Shown piece after piece: positions 11,090 to 23,294 of a stretch of DNA of 64,000 bases. Numbering within the stretch: the first letter of the stretch is position 1; each line of letters begins with the position of its first letter. The position numbers and the translations under genes are program-made. A model generated the notes under the pieces. That model was given only the letters and a program-made list of their open reading frames with translations, was not told the DNA's origin and ran no database searches. Origin of the DNA: Isoetes taiwanensis (taxonomy: Eukaryota; Streptophyta; Lycopodiopsida; Isoetales; Isoetaceae); contig JAJEKV010000003.1 in NCBI GenBank assembly GCA_021234155.1, positions 23,157,569-23,221,568 on the forward strand. The letters are read 5' to 3'.

Positions 11090-11580
11090 CATTGAGCAGC
11101 ACACCATTTGATACCCACATTAAACTAGTTGCTAATTGGCCTATCATGCCTACCAATCAAAATTTGTCAAGCTTGCATAATGCACCATTTGTTGGAAAAT
11201 TCAACATAATAAATAACATGCAGGCTAAGTTATCAAACATAACAAAATAAACCATTGCATGAAATGCATGATGTATTGCTTGTTCACCTCTACAGCCACT
11301 ACAGTTAAATATACCCTCCTTACCTAAACTCGAACTCCAAAACAAAATGTACTAAGCTTTGGCAACAGACCACTTAGTGCCCAAATTACATTAGCTACCA
11401 ATTGACCTATAATACCTACCCAATCTTTGACTTCAAAGGCACATTGGACAAGCTTGCATAAGATACCCTTTAAATGCCCACATTACATTCACTGCAATTG
11501 ACCTATAATACCTACACAATCTTTGACTTCAAAGGCACATTGGACAACCTTGCATGATATAACCCTCTTAGTATGACATT
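11090..11580. repeat. Degenerate tandem repeat, about 110-130 bp unit
   Basis: Phrases like ttgacctataatacctac and ctttgacttcaaaggcac, followed by attggacaa and cttgcat, recur at about 11400-11480 and 11500-11560. More diverged versions lie at 11095-11200 (gctaattggcctatcatgcctacc). The region is non-coding. From 11580 to 13520 I see no gene, only an A-run near 12419-12432 and short uninformative frames. Confidence 0.65.
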
Positions 11581-13526
11581 TTCTTTCCAATACAAGTTAG
11601 AACTATCTTAAGAAATCATCGTCAGACTAAGCTTCTTTATATGGGCCCCATAGGCCAATTAGTCTCAAATGCTAAACGTTTGACGCTATTTGGAACAACT
11701 TCAACTCAAAAGTCAACAAGTAATTGGTGTCGAATGGAGCACAGTCAAATGGTTAATTAAATAGAAGTAATTTGGTAAGTAGTATTTGTAAAATCAACCT
11801 CTTAACATAGCATAAATTGAGTTAGGAGTACAAATCGAGGGACTGTTTTACTGTACAATATTTGTGTAAAACCAAGGTAAGTGGAGGTTGATAGAATTTC
11901 AAAGATTTGGGTGCAATCAAAGTTCCACCCCTTTAGAGGCAATGCAATATTCTAGCTTTCTTAAACTTATCTTGCATCTTATAGAATACTGAGGCATGAG
12001 GATTGTTTTCTTGTTGGGATCTGTCTGCTTATGATGCATTGCGTAGCAGCCACATGCTTGGACACTTAGAGCTTAATACTTGGAATGTTAAAGTAATGGG
12101 GCCCGAGAGATAATTGATATTCTGCGCCATCAGTGTTCCTCAACAGTTGGATTATTTTGTCAACATCTGGCTTTAAACCTTGACAATAATTGCATTGTTT
12201 TATGAAGTTATAGAGCGATGGCTTCAAAATTCAAGCAGTATGACATTGATGCTAAACTCAAAATTTATGTTACCTTGCTTCCCCTGATAGATCTCGCATT
12301 CCATTAAGTGCCTTCAACTTGTGAATTTTTTCTCACAACTCATTATACAGCAATTCATACTTGATCCCTTTTAACTATTAGTTAGATCATGTCCCAAAAT
12401 AGGCGAACTCATGCTACAAAAAAAAAAAAAACAAACAAAACAAGCATCAAGACATTAAGATTTTTTTTTTTGGAGAGTAAGAGATATTTTTTCCAAAAGC
12501 CATACATAATTCTGCTAATAGAAAGCAAACTCATGAAGGGAAGAAAACAAGCATTTATTGTCACACGAGTAATTCAAAACGTTATGACCAGCACTAGTAG
12601 TATGAAGCTTGAAGAAAACATGATCTAGGAGCGTAGAGCAGCAATGTGATATTATGACTGCAATTGAGAAGCAAAAAATGTGTAGCATTCTTGTTAAATA
12701 GTAGTTAATATTGATGGAGCTCTTTAGTGATTTGAAAAATTGCAGATCAGTATGAAGTCTGTCTGCAAGAGGTGGAATTCATGACCTGCAAATTAGACTT
12801 TAGAAATACATGCACAGAGTTAATTGTCAAGCAAAATGTTAACCAAAAACAAGATTTGATATTGAGCAAAAGCATGGTAGATTTGATGGTGATGGAGGCC
12901 TAAAGGTAAGGGAGCAATGAAGTTGTGTGAAGATGGAGTTATATGCGCAATAGAAACCTTTTCCTGTACCAAATTTGTAGCTGACATTATCTGTGTCATT
13001 TTCCATTAGAAGATAATGAATGTCTTCCTTCGCCATAAGGATAATAGGTGTGCCAGAGAGGTCTGCAATCATCTTGTGTGAATAGTATAGCTCTCTATAT
13101 CTGCTAAGCTACCTGTCTGTCAATGAATAGTGATACATGAACAAGAAATTGAATATGCAATACATCTGCACAACCTCCCTGCAATAAATCTTGCATTATG
13201 TCTTTTCATTGCTGTTTATTTTGCACTATTGAACTCCCTTGATTTTTAATGTTCTACCTTATGCAGTTTTAACATATGGTCTACTTTGCATGGGATGTAG
13301 CTCTGTAAGAGCCTCATTGTAGTATCACAAAGAAAGATACAATGATGGAATGTCAGATCGAGTACTGTAGATTATTTATTCAAAATGTTGTTGCCAAATT
13401 TATCAAGGGAGCACATCTGAATAAGGTAACCCCATGCTTTAAAGGATTTTCCATGTTCTTTATTAATATTTGTATTCATTTTTTTACTAGCAATTTGCAG
13501 GGTTAGAACGCATGTTTTTATGGCAT

Positions 13527-13895
13527 TTGTGCTGACGGGATAGAGAAAAGGCTGTCTTCACCTGAACCGAGAACAACGACAAGAAACATCTCTTTTGAAA
13601 TACATGCCCGTCGAATGTTGGGTGTGTTAGCAGAGATAGGAGCTCATGATCCAGATGACCCAAAAAGTGCTCCAATCATCCATGAAATCAAAGCACTTGC
13701 AAGTTATGCAAGCTACGTTTTACATGAAATATAATATGCTTGTGAAGTTTGTGTTGCTTTGTTTTTCTTCTATATTTGAATATCTATATAATAAGTTGCA
13801 TTTTGGCATATACCAAGTCGGGGAGACTCTTGAGGCAAAAAATGCAAAGTTCATAGAAGAAAAGATTATTCTACACCATGTTTTGCCTTGCTGAG
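13527..13895 (+). repeat. Dispersed repeat module, copy 1 of 3
   Basis: The module begins near gagaaaaggctgtcttcacctg, contains gagctcatgatccagatgac and a stretch reading gaagtttgtgttgctttg, and ends near ttttgccttgctgag. It recurs nearly complete at about 16450-16805 and with an internal deletion at about 14860-15020. A short open frame (13646-13894) spans part of it, but the other copies carry changes and I recognise no product. It is probably a fragment of a non-autonomous element or an old processed sequence. Confidence 0.65.
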
Positions 13896-14257
13896 ATTTT
13901 TGATACTAAGAATCAGAGGATGATAGTGCTTTGTTCTTTCTAGATTGTAATGAGTCCACTGTTATAGTTTAATCTCACATAGAGGGTATAATGCCTATTT
14001 TTCATTTCCTGCACAGTAGTAGAGTTCAGCCTTAGATTGTCTGTGCTATTTTATGTGGTATAAACTTTGACCAGGAATAATTTATGCAGGTATGCACAAA
14101 ATTAAAGTCTTCTTCAAAAAGATAAGTAGAAAATTATATTAGCCCCTGTAATTAGAAAGCATGAACGGTGAATCTAACAGTTTATATAGTGATCCTAATA
14201 GTTATAATTGGAAAGCTCGTAGAGCCAACAAAATTTGTATCACATAAAACTAGATAT

Positions 14258-14500
14258 TCATAACTTCTTCATGCAATGCTGTGCCGCACCACGATAGATC
14301 TTCATTGTCCATTCAAGCTCGCCTACGACTTCAAATTCCAATATATCCCCAAGTTTAAGAGAATAGTGCCTGAGTAGCAGATCCGAATTGTCATTCAGAG
14401 AATATCGATTGGTTTTTGCTTTCAATTTAGTGTCAATCGCATCCAGTCGAGTAACAAGGATTGCAGGTAGTTTTTCCCTCGAACACCTGACAAAGATCAT
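14258..14500 (-). pseudogene. B3 DNA-binding domain fragment
   Basis: The minus-strand frame ends ...HYSLKLGDILEFEVVGELEWTMKIY...MKKL. This closely matches the C-terminal B3 segment of the gene at 28971-29210 (FGLRLGDVLEFKVHGELEWKMKV). The LGDxLEF turn followed by an ELEW strand is typical of the end of a plant B3 domain. Only the last exon-equivalent is present and no upstream B3 exon was found, so I call it a gene fragment. Confidence 0.6.
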
Positions 14501-14519
14501 AGGTTGCCAAACATTCTTT

Positions 14520-14790
14520 GAAGATTCATGTATGTTAACCGAGATTCTATGTAAATTCTCTAAGATCTTATCAGGATTTTTTTAGCTCCTCAAATATTTT
14601 ATGAAGATTCCCATAGATTTCGATAGATGCTACTGAGACTCGAAATTGCATAAGGTCCTCTTGGGATTCCCTAGAATTCTCATAGGTTCCATTGAGATTC
14701 CTCTAGATATCTGAACATGCCATATAAATTCCCCTAGATTCTCTTAAATCACTATAGGTTTTATAAGATCATAAGAATTTCCATCAATAA
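14520..14790. repeat. AGATTCC-type degenerate short repeat
   Basis: The stretch is made of loosely repeated words such as gattcccatagattt, gattcctctagat and ttcccctagattctctt. The same style of sequence occurs at about 17160-17280, 32340-32560, 34340-34570, 35300-35420 and most strongly at 45710-46450. It appears to be a dispersed family of short degenerate AT-rich repeats with no coding content. Confidence 0.6.
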
Positions 14791-14859
14791 ATCAAGAAAC
14801 ATGACTATAAAAAAAAGGAGCGAATCTTAAATATGATTTGAAAAAAAAAGGATGGGCTA

Positions 14860-15020
14860 ACAGCACAGAGAAAAGCCTGTCTTCACCTCGACCAAGAACA
14901 AAGAGAACAAAAGTCTCTTCCGAAGTTATGATCCAAATGCTTGTGAAGTTTGTCTTGCTTTGTTTTTCTTCTATATTTGAATATCTATATAATAAGTTGC
15001 ATTTTGGCAGATACCAAATT
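14860..15020 (+). repeat. Dispersed repeat module, internally deleted copy 2
   Basis: It starts cagagaaaagcctgtcttcacc, jumps after tcttccgaagttatgatccaaatg to cttgtgaagtttgtcttgct, and ends in ttgcattttggcagatacc. Relative to copies at 13527 and 16450 about 110 bp in the middle are missing. Confidence 0.6.
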
Positions 15021-15235
15021 AGACTATTAGGATGATTTAGAAGATCCCATCCTACCAATCAGATGCCGGTACAAATGAACGTTAAAATCCAGAAACACAT
15101 CATTCAATCTGAACCGAAAACAAGGACAAGAAAACTCTCTTTCGAAGTACATGCCCCAAATGACCCAACTATTAGCATGATTTAGAAGATGCCATCCTAC
15201 CAATCAAATGTCGTTACAAACAAATGTTAAAATCC

Positions 15236-16490
15236 AAGAACACATCATTCCTAACAATGAACCAGAGGGCAAAGGATGGGAAGATAGCATTTCTAAAAGT
15301 TAATGGTGCTTGGGCTCCTTTGTCATTGTCTTTTAGCATGATTTAGAAGATGCCATCCTACCAATCAAATACCGCTACAAACTGAAGTACAATGAAACTG
15401 AAGAAAAATTATGGGCTCATAGCACAGAGAAAAGCCTGTCTTCACCTGGACCGAGAACAAGGAGAACAAAAGTCTCTTCCGAAGTACGTGCCCGTTGAAT
15501 GCTGGATGTCTTAATAGAGATAGGAGGTTATGATATGATTTAGAAGATACCATCCTACCAATCAAATGCCATTACAAACAAATGTTAAAATCTAGGAACA
15601 CATCATTCCTAACAATGAACCAGAGGGCAAAGGGTGGAGTGATAGCATATCTCACAATGAAACAGAAGAAAAAGAATGGGAAGATGACATTTCTTACAAT
15701 GAAACGAAAGAAAAGGAATGGGGTGATAGTATTTCTCACAATGAAACAAAAGAAAAAGGATGGGATGATAGCATTTCTCACAATGAAACTAAAAAAAAAG
15801 GATAGGAAGGATGGGCTCACAGCACAGAGAAAAGCCTGTCTCACCTGAACCGAGAACAAGGACAACAAAAGAACACATCATTCCTAACAATGAACCAGAG
15901 GGCAAAGGATGGAAAGATAGCATTTCTGAAAGTTAATGGTGCTTGGGCTTCTTTGTCATTGTCTTTTAGCATGATTTAGAAGATGCCATCCTACCAATCA
16001 AATACCGCTACAAACTGAAGTACAATGAAACTGAAGAAAAATTATGGGCTCATAGCACAGAGAAAAGCCTGTCTTCACCTGGACCGAGAACAAGGAGTCT
16101 CTTCCGAAGTACGTGCCCGTTGAATGCTGGATGTCTTAACAGAGATAGGAGGTTATGATATGATTTAGAAGATACCATCCTACCAATCAAATGCCATTAC
16201 AAACAAATGTTAAAATCTAGGAACACATCATTCCTAACAATGAACCAGAGGGCAAAGGGTGGAGTGATAGCATATCTCACAATGAAACAGAAGAAAAAGA
16301 ATGGGAAGATGACATTTCTTACAATGAAACGAAAGAAAAGGAATGGGGTGATAGTATTTCTCACAATGAAACAAAAGAAAAAGGATGGGATGATAGCATT
16401 TCTCACAATGAAACTAAAAAAAAAGGATAGGAAGGATGGGCTCACAGCACAGAGAAAAGCCTGTCTTCACCTAAACCGAGAACAAGGACA
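15236..16490. repeat. Large direct tandem duplication, offset 633 then 625 bp
   Basis: The sequence from 15236 (aagaacacatcattcc) is repeated from 15869 almost base for base. The offset is 633 bp at first and falls to 625 bp after an 8-bp deletion (gaacaaaa missing near 16096). Each copy carries the same frame of four 14-residue repeats at 15636-15800 and 16261-16425. The high identity of the two halves points to a recent event. Confidence 0.9.
15636..15806 (+). repeat. 42-bp in-frame tandem repeats (14-residue unit)
   Basis: About four units read as VIAYLTMKQKKKNG, KMTFLTMKRKKRNG, VIVFLTMKQKKKDG, MIAFLTMKLKKKDR. The core word at DNA level is tttctcacaatgaaac followed by an A-rich run. A second, identical set is at 16261-16431 because of the larger duplication. 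The repeat keeps its frame, but no gene context (promoter, conserved start, domain) supports a protein. Confidence 0.7.
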
Positions 16491-16805
16491 ACAAAAGTCT
16501 CTTCCGAAGTACATGCTCGTCGAACACTGGGTGTGTTAACAGAGATAGGAGCTCATGATCCAGATGACCCAAAAAGTTGTCAAATCATCCATGAAATCAA
16601 ACCAGTTGGAAATTATACAAGCTACGTTTTACATGGAATATAATATGCTTCTGAAGTTTATCTTGCTTTGTTTTTCTTCTATATTTGAATATTTATATAA
16701 TAAATTGCATTTTAGCAGATACCAAATCGGGGAAACTCTTGAGACAAAACATGCAAAGTTCATAGAAGAAAAGATTATTCTGCACCATCTTTTGCCTTGC
16801 TGAGG
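16450..16805 (+). repeat. Dispersed repeat module, copy 3 of 3
   Basis: This copy is near full length and matches 13527-13895, including tgatccagatgacccaaaaag, gaagtttatcttgctttg and the terminal ttttgccttgctgag. It directly follows the 633/625-bp duplication. Confidence 0.65.
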
Positions 16806-16809
16806 TTTC

Positions 16810-19800
16810 TGATACTAAGATTCAGAGTATGGAAACCAAAAAACCTCCACCTTGAACAGTGATGACTGTAAGATGTGAAACTTCGTAAAGTTGCTATACT
16901 TTACCATTTTTTAACAACCAGGGGATGATAAGGTCATCATTAGTCTTGAAAGGTTTTTTGCAGGAATAGAACTAAGTGCATGTTATATGTGCGTAATCCA
17001 CTTAACAGTGCATGTTATATGTGTATGGTGCGAACAAATAGGCCAGTACATTTATTATTGAGATTCTATTTGGGCGACATGTTGGATCATTAAATCTTCA
17101 AATTTACAAAAAAAAAAGGCATGCATAAGAAAAATAAATCATAACGCATGTCACATCCCTCCAACATCCCTAAACTTTTCTAAAAACTCTTATAGATTCT
17201 TTAGAAGTTTACCAAATTTTTTGTCAGATTCCTCGAGATAAAATATGAGTACGATAAATTCCTAAATACTCTATGGGGATATTGAGCCACAAGGTTTGGT
17301 CATTAAATATTTGAGTATATATGCGAACTCTAAGTCTTTCTAATTGTGCAAGGCAAAAAGTTTGCAAGTCAGAACATTGCGTTTTTTGTGCAATATGAAT
17401 TTATTTGTCCCTGGGGCAATAAGGTGTCTAACACAATCGTTCAACTTTAATTGGAAGAGCTATGATTTTTACAAGACCGATTTCATATAGTGTTTGAAGA
17501 TTTGAACCTAATTTCAACCTCTTTTCGAATCGCTCCCATGAAAATTAGACCTTCCCATGAAAATTACCTTTTATATTAGACGTGATGACAATATTATATC
17601 GAGAAGCACGTTCAAGTTTTTCACATTTCGTAGTATAGGCATGACGATTGTTGAGAGCTGGCCCTTTTAGTTTATTTCTGATTTAGCTTCAATTTTTTCT
17701 TTGACCTTGCCCATTAAAGTGACTTCAACTTTCAACTTTGTTAAGTAACTCTCCACCAAGAACTTTGCGGTAATATTATTTTTTCTAATATATTGGCTTC
17801 TATTCACAACGTTTATTTTGTGTTTAGTATCAATGTCATATTGCTTAAATTTGAAACCATGGCTCTAAATGTTGACAAAATAGTGCCACTATTATCGAGA
17901 TTTGAAAGAAGTTCACATAATAATATAACTATTGTCAAGGAGAGCATTCTATCAATTAACACTTAGCCCCTATTTAGATTATTTTATTGAACAATCTACA
18001 AATTGCCTAGCAATCTCTTATGTTTGCACCATCTTCTTTTTGCACATTTGTATTACATGCCTTAATAATTGCACCATGCAATTTGTCTATAAAAATAATT
18101 TGCACATTTGTGACGCTTGGAAGTGCATCACAAAAGTTAGGTGGGAGCTGAAGATTGATAACGTTCCATTGCATATTATACGAAGGATTTACATAATGAA
18201 GAAACCCTTATCTAATCTATTGTGGCTATGTCAATCTCAAATATCACTGCGCTTCTTTATTTATATGTATATTTAATTTACACCAATCGCAAATCTTATT
18301 CCCTGAGTCACATGTTATTGCTACCATTGTAATAGTGTTAAGTGGTAGAACCATCCAGGCTTTTAGTAGTCACTTTTATATAATGTGTAGACAAGCTGTT
18401 TTGATTTGTTCTACATCGAGGTCATGACTTCTCCTTTCTTTTGGTTTTGGGCATCGCATATATATCTGATAATAAAAAACCACACAACATCGAAGTAAAT
18501 CTCAGAGCATTGCATTTTTGTGCAACGTGAGTTTATTTGGCCTTGGGACATAAACTAATTTGGTTCTAATCTTAATCTCTTCATGCTAGTTTTGTTTGTT
18601 TTTGGGCAGTATGAGTTCGGCTATCTTTGGAACATTGTCTAACTAATAGCTATAATATCTTTGTGCAATATGAATTTATTTGTCCTTGCAATATAAGACA
18701 TTATGGTTTGAATCTTAATATTTTAATGCTAATTTTGATTGTTTTTTGTGCAAAATGAGTTCGTTTATCTTTGGGACATGAGCTAACTAAACAAGGTGCT
18801 GCGCACGGAGGGTTGCCCTCCATGGCCGGAAGATGAGGTGGCTTAAATCATACTTCAAAGTCATGTTTTCATAATCAATCAAAATTGCTACTTCAAAACA
18901 ATAGAATACTTGATATCATGACGCTGACGATTCTTTTGTAGAAGAAGACCTTATCTTGATTGCTACGTTCTGATATAGACCCTTTTGAAAAGAAGAGTTA
19001 TGTAATCCAATTGTAAAGAATTAGAAGCACCAGATTCATCTTGTGGCATACTTTGAAAAGAAAAGTTAAGAAGTTATGCCACAGAAAAATATGATCAAGC
19101 TTGGTGCATAAACAATAGCAAAAGCAGGAAACGCATTTCTAGCGCATGAAAGCAATGCATAATTTGTGCTGGGTTTCTATTGGTATGTAGATGATGTTTT
19201 TTTTTATATCTCTCTTGCCTACTGCATTTGTTTCCCATTTCTATAGTTGACATTTGATGTGTTATGAATTGTCTATAAATTGAATATTCCAAAGTATGAG
19301 GAACATATTCTCATGCATAGTATGAATGACCAACTTTCTTCAAAGACTATACTTTTTACTCTACATAGTACAATAAAAAAATAGGGAGTCTGACGAAGAG
19401 AAATGTTCGCGGCGACCTTGGCCGCCCCGATAAATTTCTTGTACTTATAAATATATCTTTCCACAATTGCATAATTGCTATTGTGCTTGAGAAAAGGATC
19501 GAACCTGGTCAAAATATTGGGCAGTTCTTGGACAATTATCCAAGTCCCAAAAAATGTAGTGTACTGGTTTAACATGTCGCCAAAATATTCCATGGATATA
19601 TTAGAATATGCCATGGATATACCCATGGTTTCAGAAAGTGCGACTGCTGAGTCAGCCCTCCAGCCAAGTTATGTTGCCATGGGCCATCTCCTTGTTCGTG
19701 TAAAACAAGTTGTCTGTGCCTTGAGAGTTCAACACACTTTTATTATGATCATAGTGATTCATTAGCTGGGCATATATTCCTCTTATGATATAACACGGCA

Positions 19801-19860
19801 TTTGCAAGGTCAGTATCGTAAGCTATCAGCTAAAATTTTCAATTCTCCAAGGAAAATCGT
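16810..19860. other. Non-genic stretch with a diverged tandem repeat at 18505-18790
   Basis: I see no supported gene here. At 18505-18650 and 18655-18790 a unit of about 140 bp recurs. It contains ttgtgcaa-gtgag/aattt, then ttatttg, then ttcaatgctaattttg-like text. A related phrase (gtgcaatatgaatttatttgtcc) also occurs at 17390. Short open frames (for example 17932-18276) have no recognisable domain. Confidence 0.5.
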
Positions 19861-19868
19861 TCTATTAG

Positions 19869-21970
19869 TCAAGTAAGGCCAATGCCCAGGCCCTCCTCGG
19901 CATAAAGATTTGACATAAGCACATAGCTTGCAACACACTCGGAATCCAAACTTATGACCTCATCAAAACACCGTCCCCCAATCTCAACATTGCCATGAAT
20001 ATTGCATGCACCAAACAGAGATGTCCATGCCACAATGTTGGAACGATCAATTGCCTTAAGCAAAGACATCTACGCCTCGGTTAGATATCCCGTGATGACC
20101 CAAAAGATCAACCATGCAATTTTGCAATGAGAACTGGTTGGCGTAAAACCATAATTTTCTATCATCATTTTTGAAATACCAACGACCTTCATCAATAAGA
20201 CCAAGACGACAACAGCAACAACTAGAATATTAGTGAATAATACTTTGTCCGGGTGTACACCATTATGTTTCATCTGTCAAAATATTCTAAAACAACAATA
20301 GTTTCTCCATGTTGAGCATAACACCGCAATAATTGCACCCCATGACACAACATCCGTACATAATAGCCTATCGAAAACTTTGTGTGCCTCAACTAGGCAG
20401 CCACATTTGGCATACATATCAACTAAGGTATTGTTTACAACCATATCCGGCGGTACGGGCTTTCCATTAGTTCATTGTGAATAAGCCTCCCAGGTGTTAT
20501 AAAGCCCATGCTTGCACATGCTTTCAAGATGCTTAAGAATGTGACTGCATCTGGTTTTATGCCCTCTTGTTGCATTCTCTCAAAATCCTCTAAGGCTAAA
20601 AACCCTTCTCATGATGGACAAATCCCCCGATCATTGCACCCCATGAAACTACATTTTGATGTGGCAATTTTTCATTTGGCATACATGTTAATGAGACAAC
20701 TCCCAATAACTATGTCCGGTTCTATTCCATTGGTAATAATGGCGATGGACAAGTCTACCTTCCTCTCGCTCTCTAGGTTCTTTGCATGCTTTCGAATGCT
20801 TAGAAACACAACCTTGTCTACACCATCCTTTTTGTTGCATCTCTTCAAAAACTTCGTGGCACGAACACTTTCCCCACAATAGGCGATCAGGAAACCATTG
20901 CATACCACAGGGATGACATGTCCATTGTACAATTTGTAAAAGACTTTGGATGCTTCTTCCAAGCTCCAACACATTGCATATGCCTTGATGAGGGCACTCC
21001 TAAAAAGGCATTCGATTCGATTGTTGACTTATAACTTTGTTCATGGATATTCGATTTGAGCCAAATGTCGTCTTAGGCACATGCCGACCAAGTCACCCCA
21101 AAATGCTACTACATCTGGCTCTATGCCTTCCTGCTGCATCTGGAAGAAATGTTTCAAGGTGAGATAAAGCTCATTATTGTGAATGCATCCTGCAAGGATG
21201 GCACCCCAACACACAAGATTGTGACCTGGCAAATTGTTAAAAACGAGTTGTGCCTCCCCTAAGCTTCCACATTTCATATACATTTCAATGAGACTACTCC
21301 CAACTACTGTATCTAATTCGATACCAGTTCCCCCGCATGTGGGGAGTGTAATGATTGCATTCCATGACACTATACTTAGATATTGCAAATCCAAAAACAT
21401 TTTGTGGGCCTCTGTTATACTTCCAGATTTTGCATACATGTCTATGAGAGTATTGCCCAATACATGATCTGTTTCAAATCCAGATTCCATAATTCGGGCA
21501 TGCACAGGCCTTCCCTCAACAAGATCCATGGTCACTGTGCATGCTTTAAGAATAGCCAAATAAATATGTTTGTCCATTGGCATCCCAGAAAGTGACATTT
21601 TGCAGTGTAAACATAATGCTGTTTCTCCTTGGCCAAGTTTGGCATTCGCAGAAATGATTGCACTCCATGTATATGGAGTTGGACCTTCAGTTCTTCCAAA
21701 GGCTTCGTTCGCTTCAAACAAGCTTTCACAATGGGCAAAACACCTAATAAGATGGTCATTCAAAAGAGCCACAGAATCAAGTCCACTATGAATGACAAGT
21801 GAATACACTCGCCTACCAAGTTCAACTGATTTTGTTTTTGTGCATGCTTGAAGAAGATTATATGCATCTTGTCCAGTTATTAGAAGCCCCTGCATTCCCA
21901 CACTTTGAACCGCTTCATTCAGCCTTCTTTCTTTACATAGTTTACCGAAATCTTCAAAGCCCTAACTAAG
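19869..21970 (-). pseudogene. PLS-type pentatricopeptide repeat (PPR) protein, broken
   Basis: Reading the minus strand from about 21970, after a possible acceptor (ttag), the frame gives GFEDFGKLCKERRLNEAVQS and continues into a run of 286 codons (21901-21041). It holds PPR motifs such as VLGNTLIDMYAKSGSITEAHKMF, SLIEMYMKCGSLGEAQLVF and AILAGCIHNNELYLTLKHF. A deletion after IVSWNAIIT removes part of a repeat. Further downstream the reading continues in different frames: at 20974-20672 (GIEPDIVIGSCLINMYAK), 20273-20070 (MKHNGVHPDKVLFTNILV) and 20069-19869 (WTSLFGACNIHGNVEIG, an E-domain-like end). Stops and frame changes separate these parts. PPR proteins bind organellar RNA; this copy is very probably dead. 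Confidence 0.85.
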
Positions 21971-22073
21971 GTATTATCATTAGAACAAAATGTCAAAATT
22001 AAATTGATTGCGAAAGCCCGTGGCAGGTGAAAATTCTATTACATATATCAATAACTAAACATACAGGATCAAA

Positions 22074-22310
22074 CTAAACTCTATTCATACCTGAAAACCG
22101 AGATCGTGCTCCCGGACTGTGAACATAAATAATGTCTGTAATCGAACAGAAAATAGCTGTAATAGAAAGACGGAAATATATGCCCGAGCTAGCCATCACC
22201 ATGGCTGCAATCAATCTATGTGTAATGGGGCTGGATGACCGAGCATGATAGAGACCCGTTTGTGAGGCTGCATCTATTAAGTCCAGAAAGGAAGAGAGAA
22301 AACAGAGCAC
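22074..22310 (-). other. Possible first exon or leader of the PPR pseudogene
   Basis: A 78-codon minus-strand frame lies about 100 bp upstream of the PPR coding start, with Ser/Arg content and few acidic residues, a composition that could suit an organelle transit peptide. Support is composition and position only. It may equally be chance. Confidence 0.2.
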
Positions 22311-23271
22311 TTCTTACTGCCATAGCCACACCTCACAAACTATTCGACATAATAGAGTGCTCTTTACAGCGCCACAAATCTTGCAGCTTCGGTCTGTCTT
22401 CCCAGCCGGTTCAAGCATCCCTGACCCACAACGCAGGTGACCTAGCATTTACAGGGAAGAATAGGTTTTTAGCAGTCACCAGCATATCCTAGGGATATTC
22501 TAGCATATACCTAGGATATGCCAAAAACCCACATAAACAAGGGTTTGCCCCCCTAGGGGCAACCCAAAAATAAAGAACTCCTTATTGGAATCTACTTACT
22601 TAAAAAGTTTTTGCCCTTTCTCTTTCCTCTTTCCGGTGTGCCCTTTCCGGCGCCGGATGTTACGCTTTTTCCGGCCATGTAACGCTTTTTCCGGCAAAAC
22701 TTCATCTTCCAACTATTTTTTTTTTCTTCTCTTCGTTTTCCGGCATCAACTTTCTCTCTCTTGCTTGCGCGTGGGCGGTGCCCGTGGGTACTTGGGTGTG
22801 GGCGGTGCCTGTGGCCAGAGTTCGCCAAAGCAGAGCACAGCAATCCAGCAATCCGGCGATGCCTTGGTTTTTCGGCACTTCACCCTTCCTCGAACGCTTT
22901 ATTATTCTAACTTTCTATTTCTTTCTTAGCAAACGGTACTTGCAAGAGCAACATTATGGAGCTTCCATCTGTTTTTTCCTTTCTCGGTTTGATGATGGTC
23001 GGCTGGGTTGAATGCAAACCGCCTCCTTGGTTAGGGTTCGTGCTAGAAAAGAAGAGGGCTTTGTGGTGGATGGAGTTCACATTTTTTAGCTTGAGTTTGA
23101 TGTTGGAGACGGAGATGTTAGTAGTCACGGTATCAGGCCAAAGCTTGAAGCTGAGACTTGAGAGCAGAGCTTGAGCTTGGGGCCGTTATTATTCATGAAG
23201 CAACAGGTAAATCTATTAGTTATTAGTCATTAGAATGGCTTTTGCTGGAGATTCTTACCACAGTTCATGCA

Positions 23272-23294
23272 GCAAGCAAGCAAGCAAGCAAGCG
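23272..23294. repeat. (CAAG)n microsatellite
   Basis: About five and a half tandem copies of caag in the 5' part of Helitron H1. Confidence 0.8.

Noticed and set aside
11090-11580. CRISPR-like array
   Set aside because: Units are long, diverged and directly adjoining, without regular spacers; the context is a plant nuclear genome.
16807-18300. Gene at 17932-18276
   Set aside because: A 114-codon frame in AT-rich repeat DNA, with no domain and no splice or promoter support.
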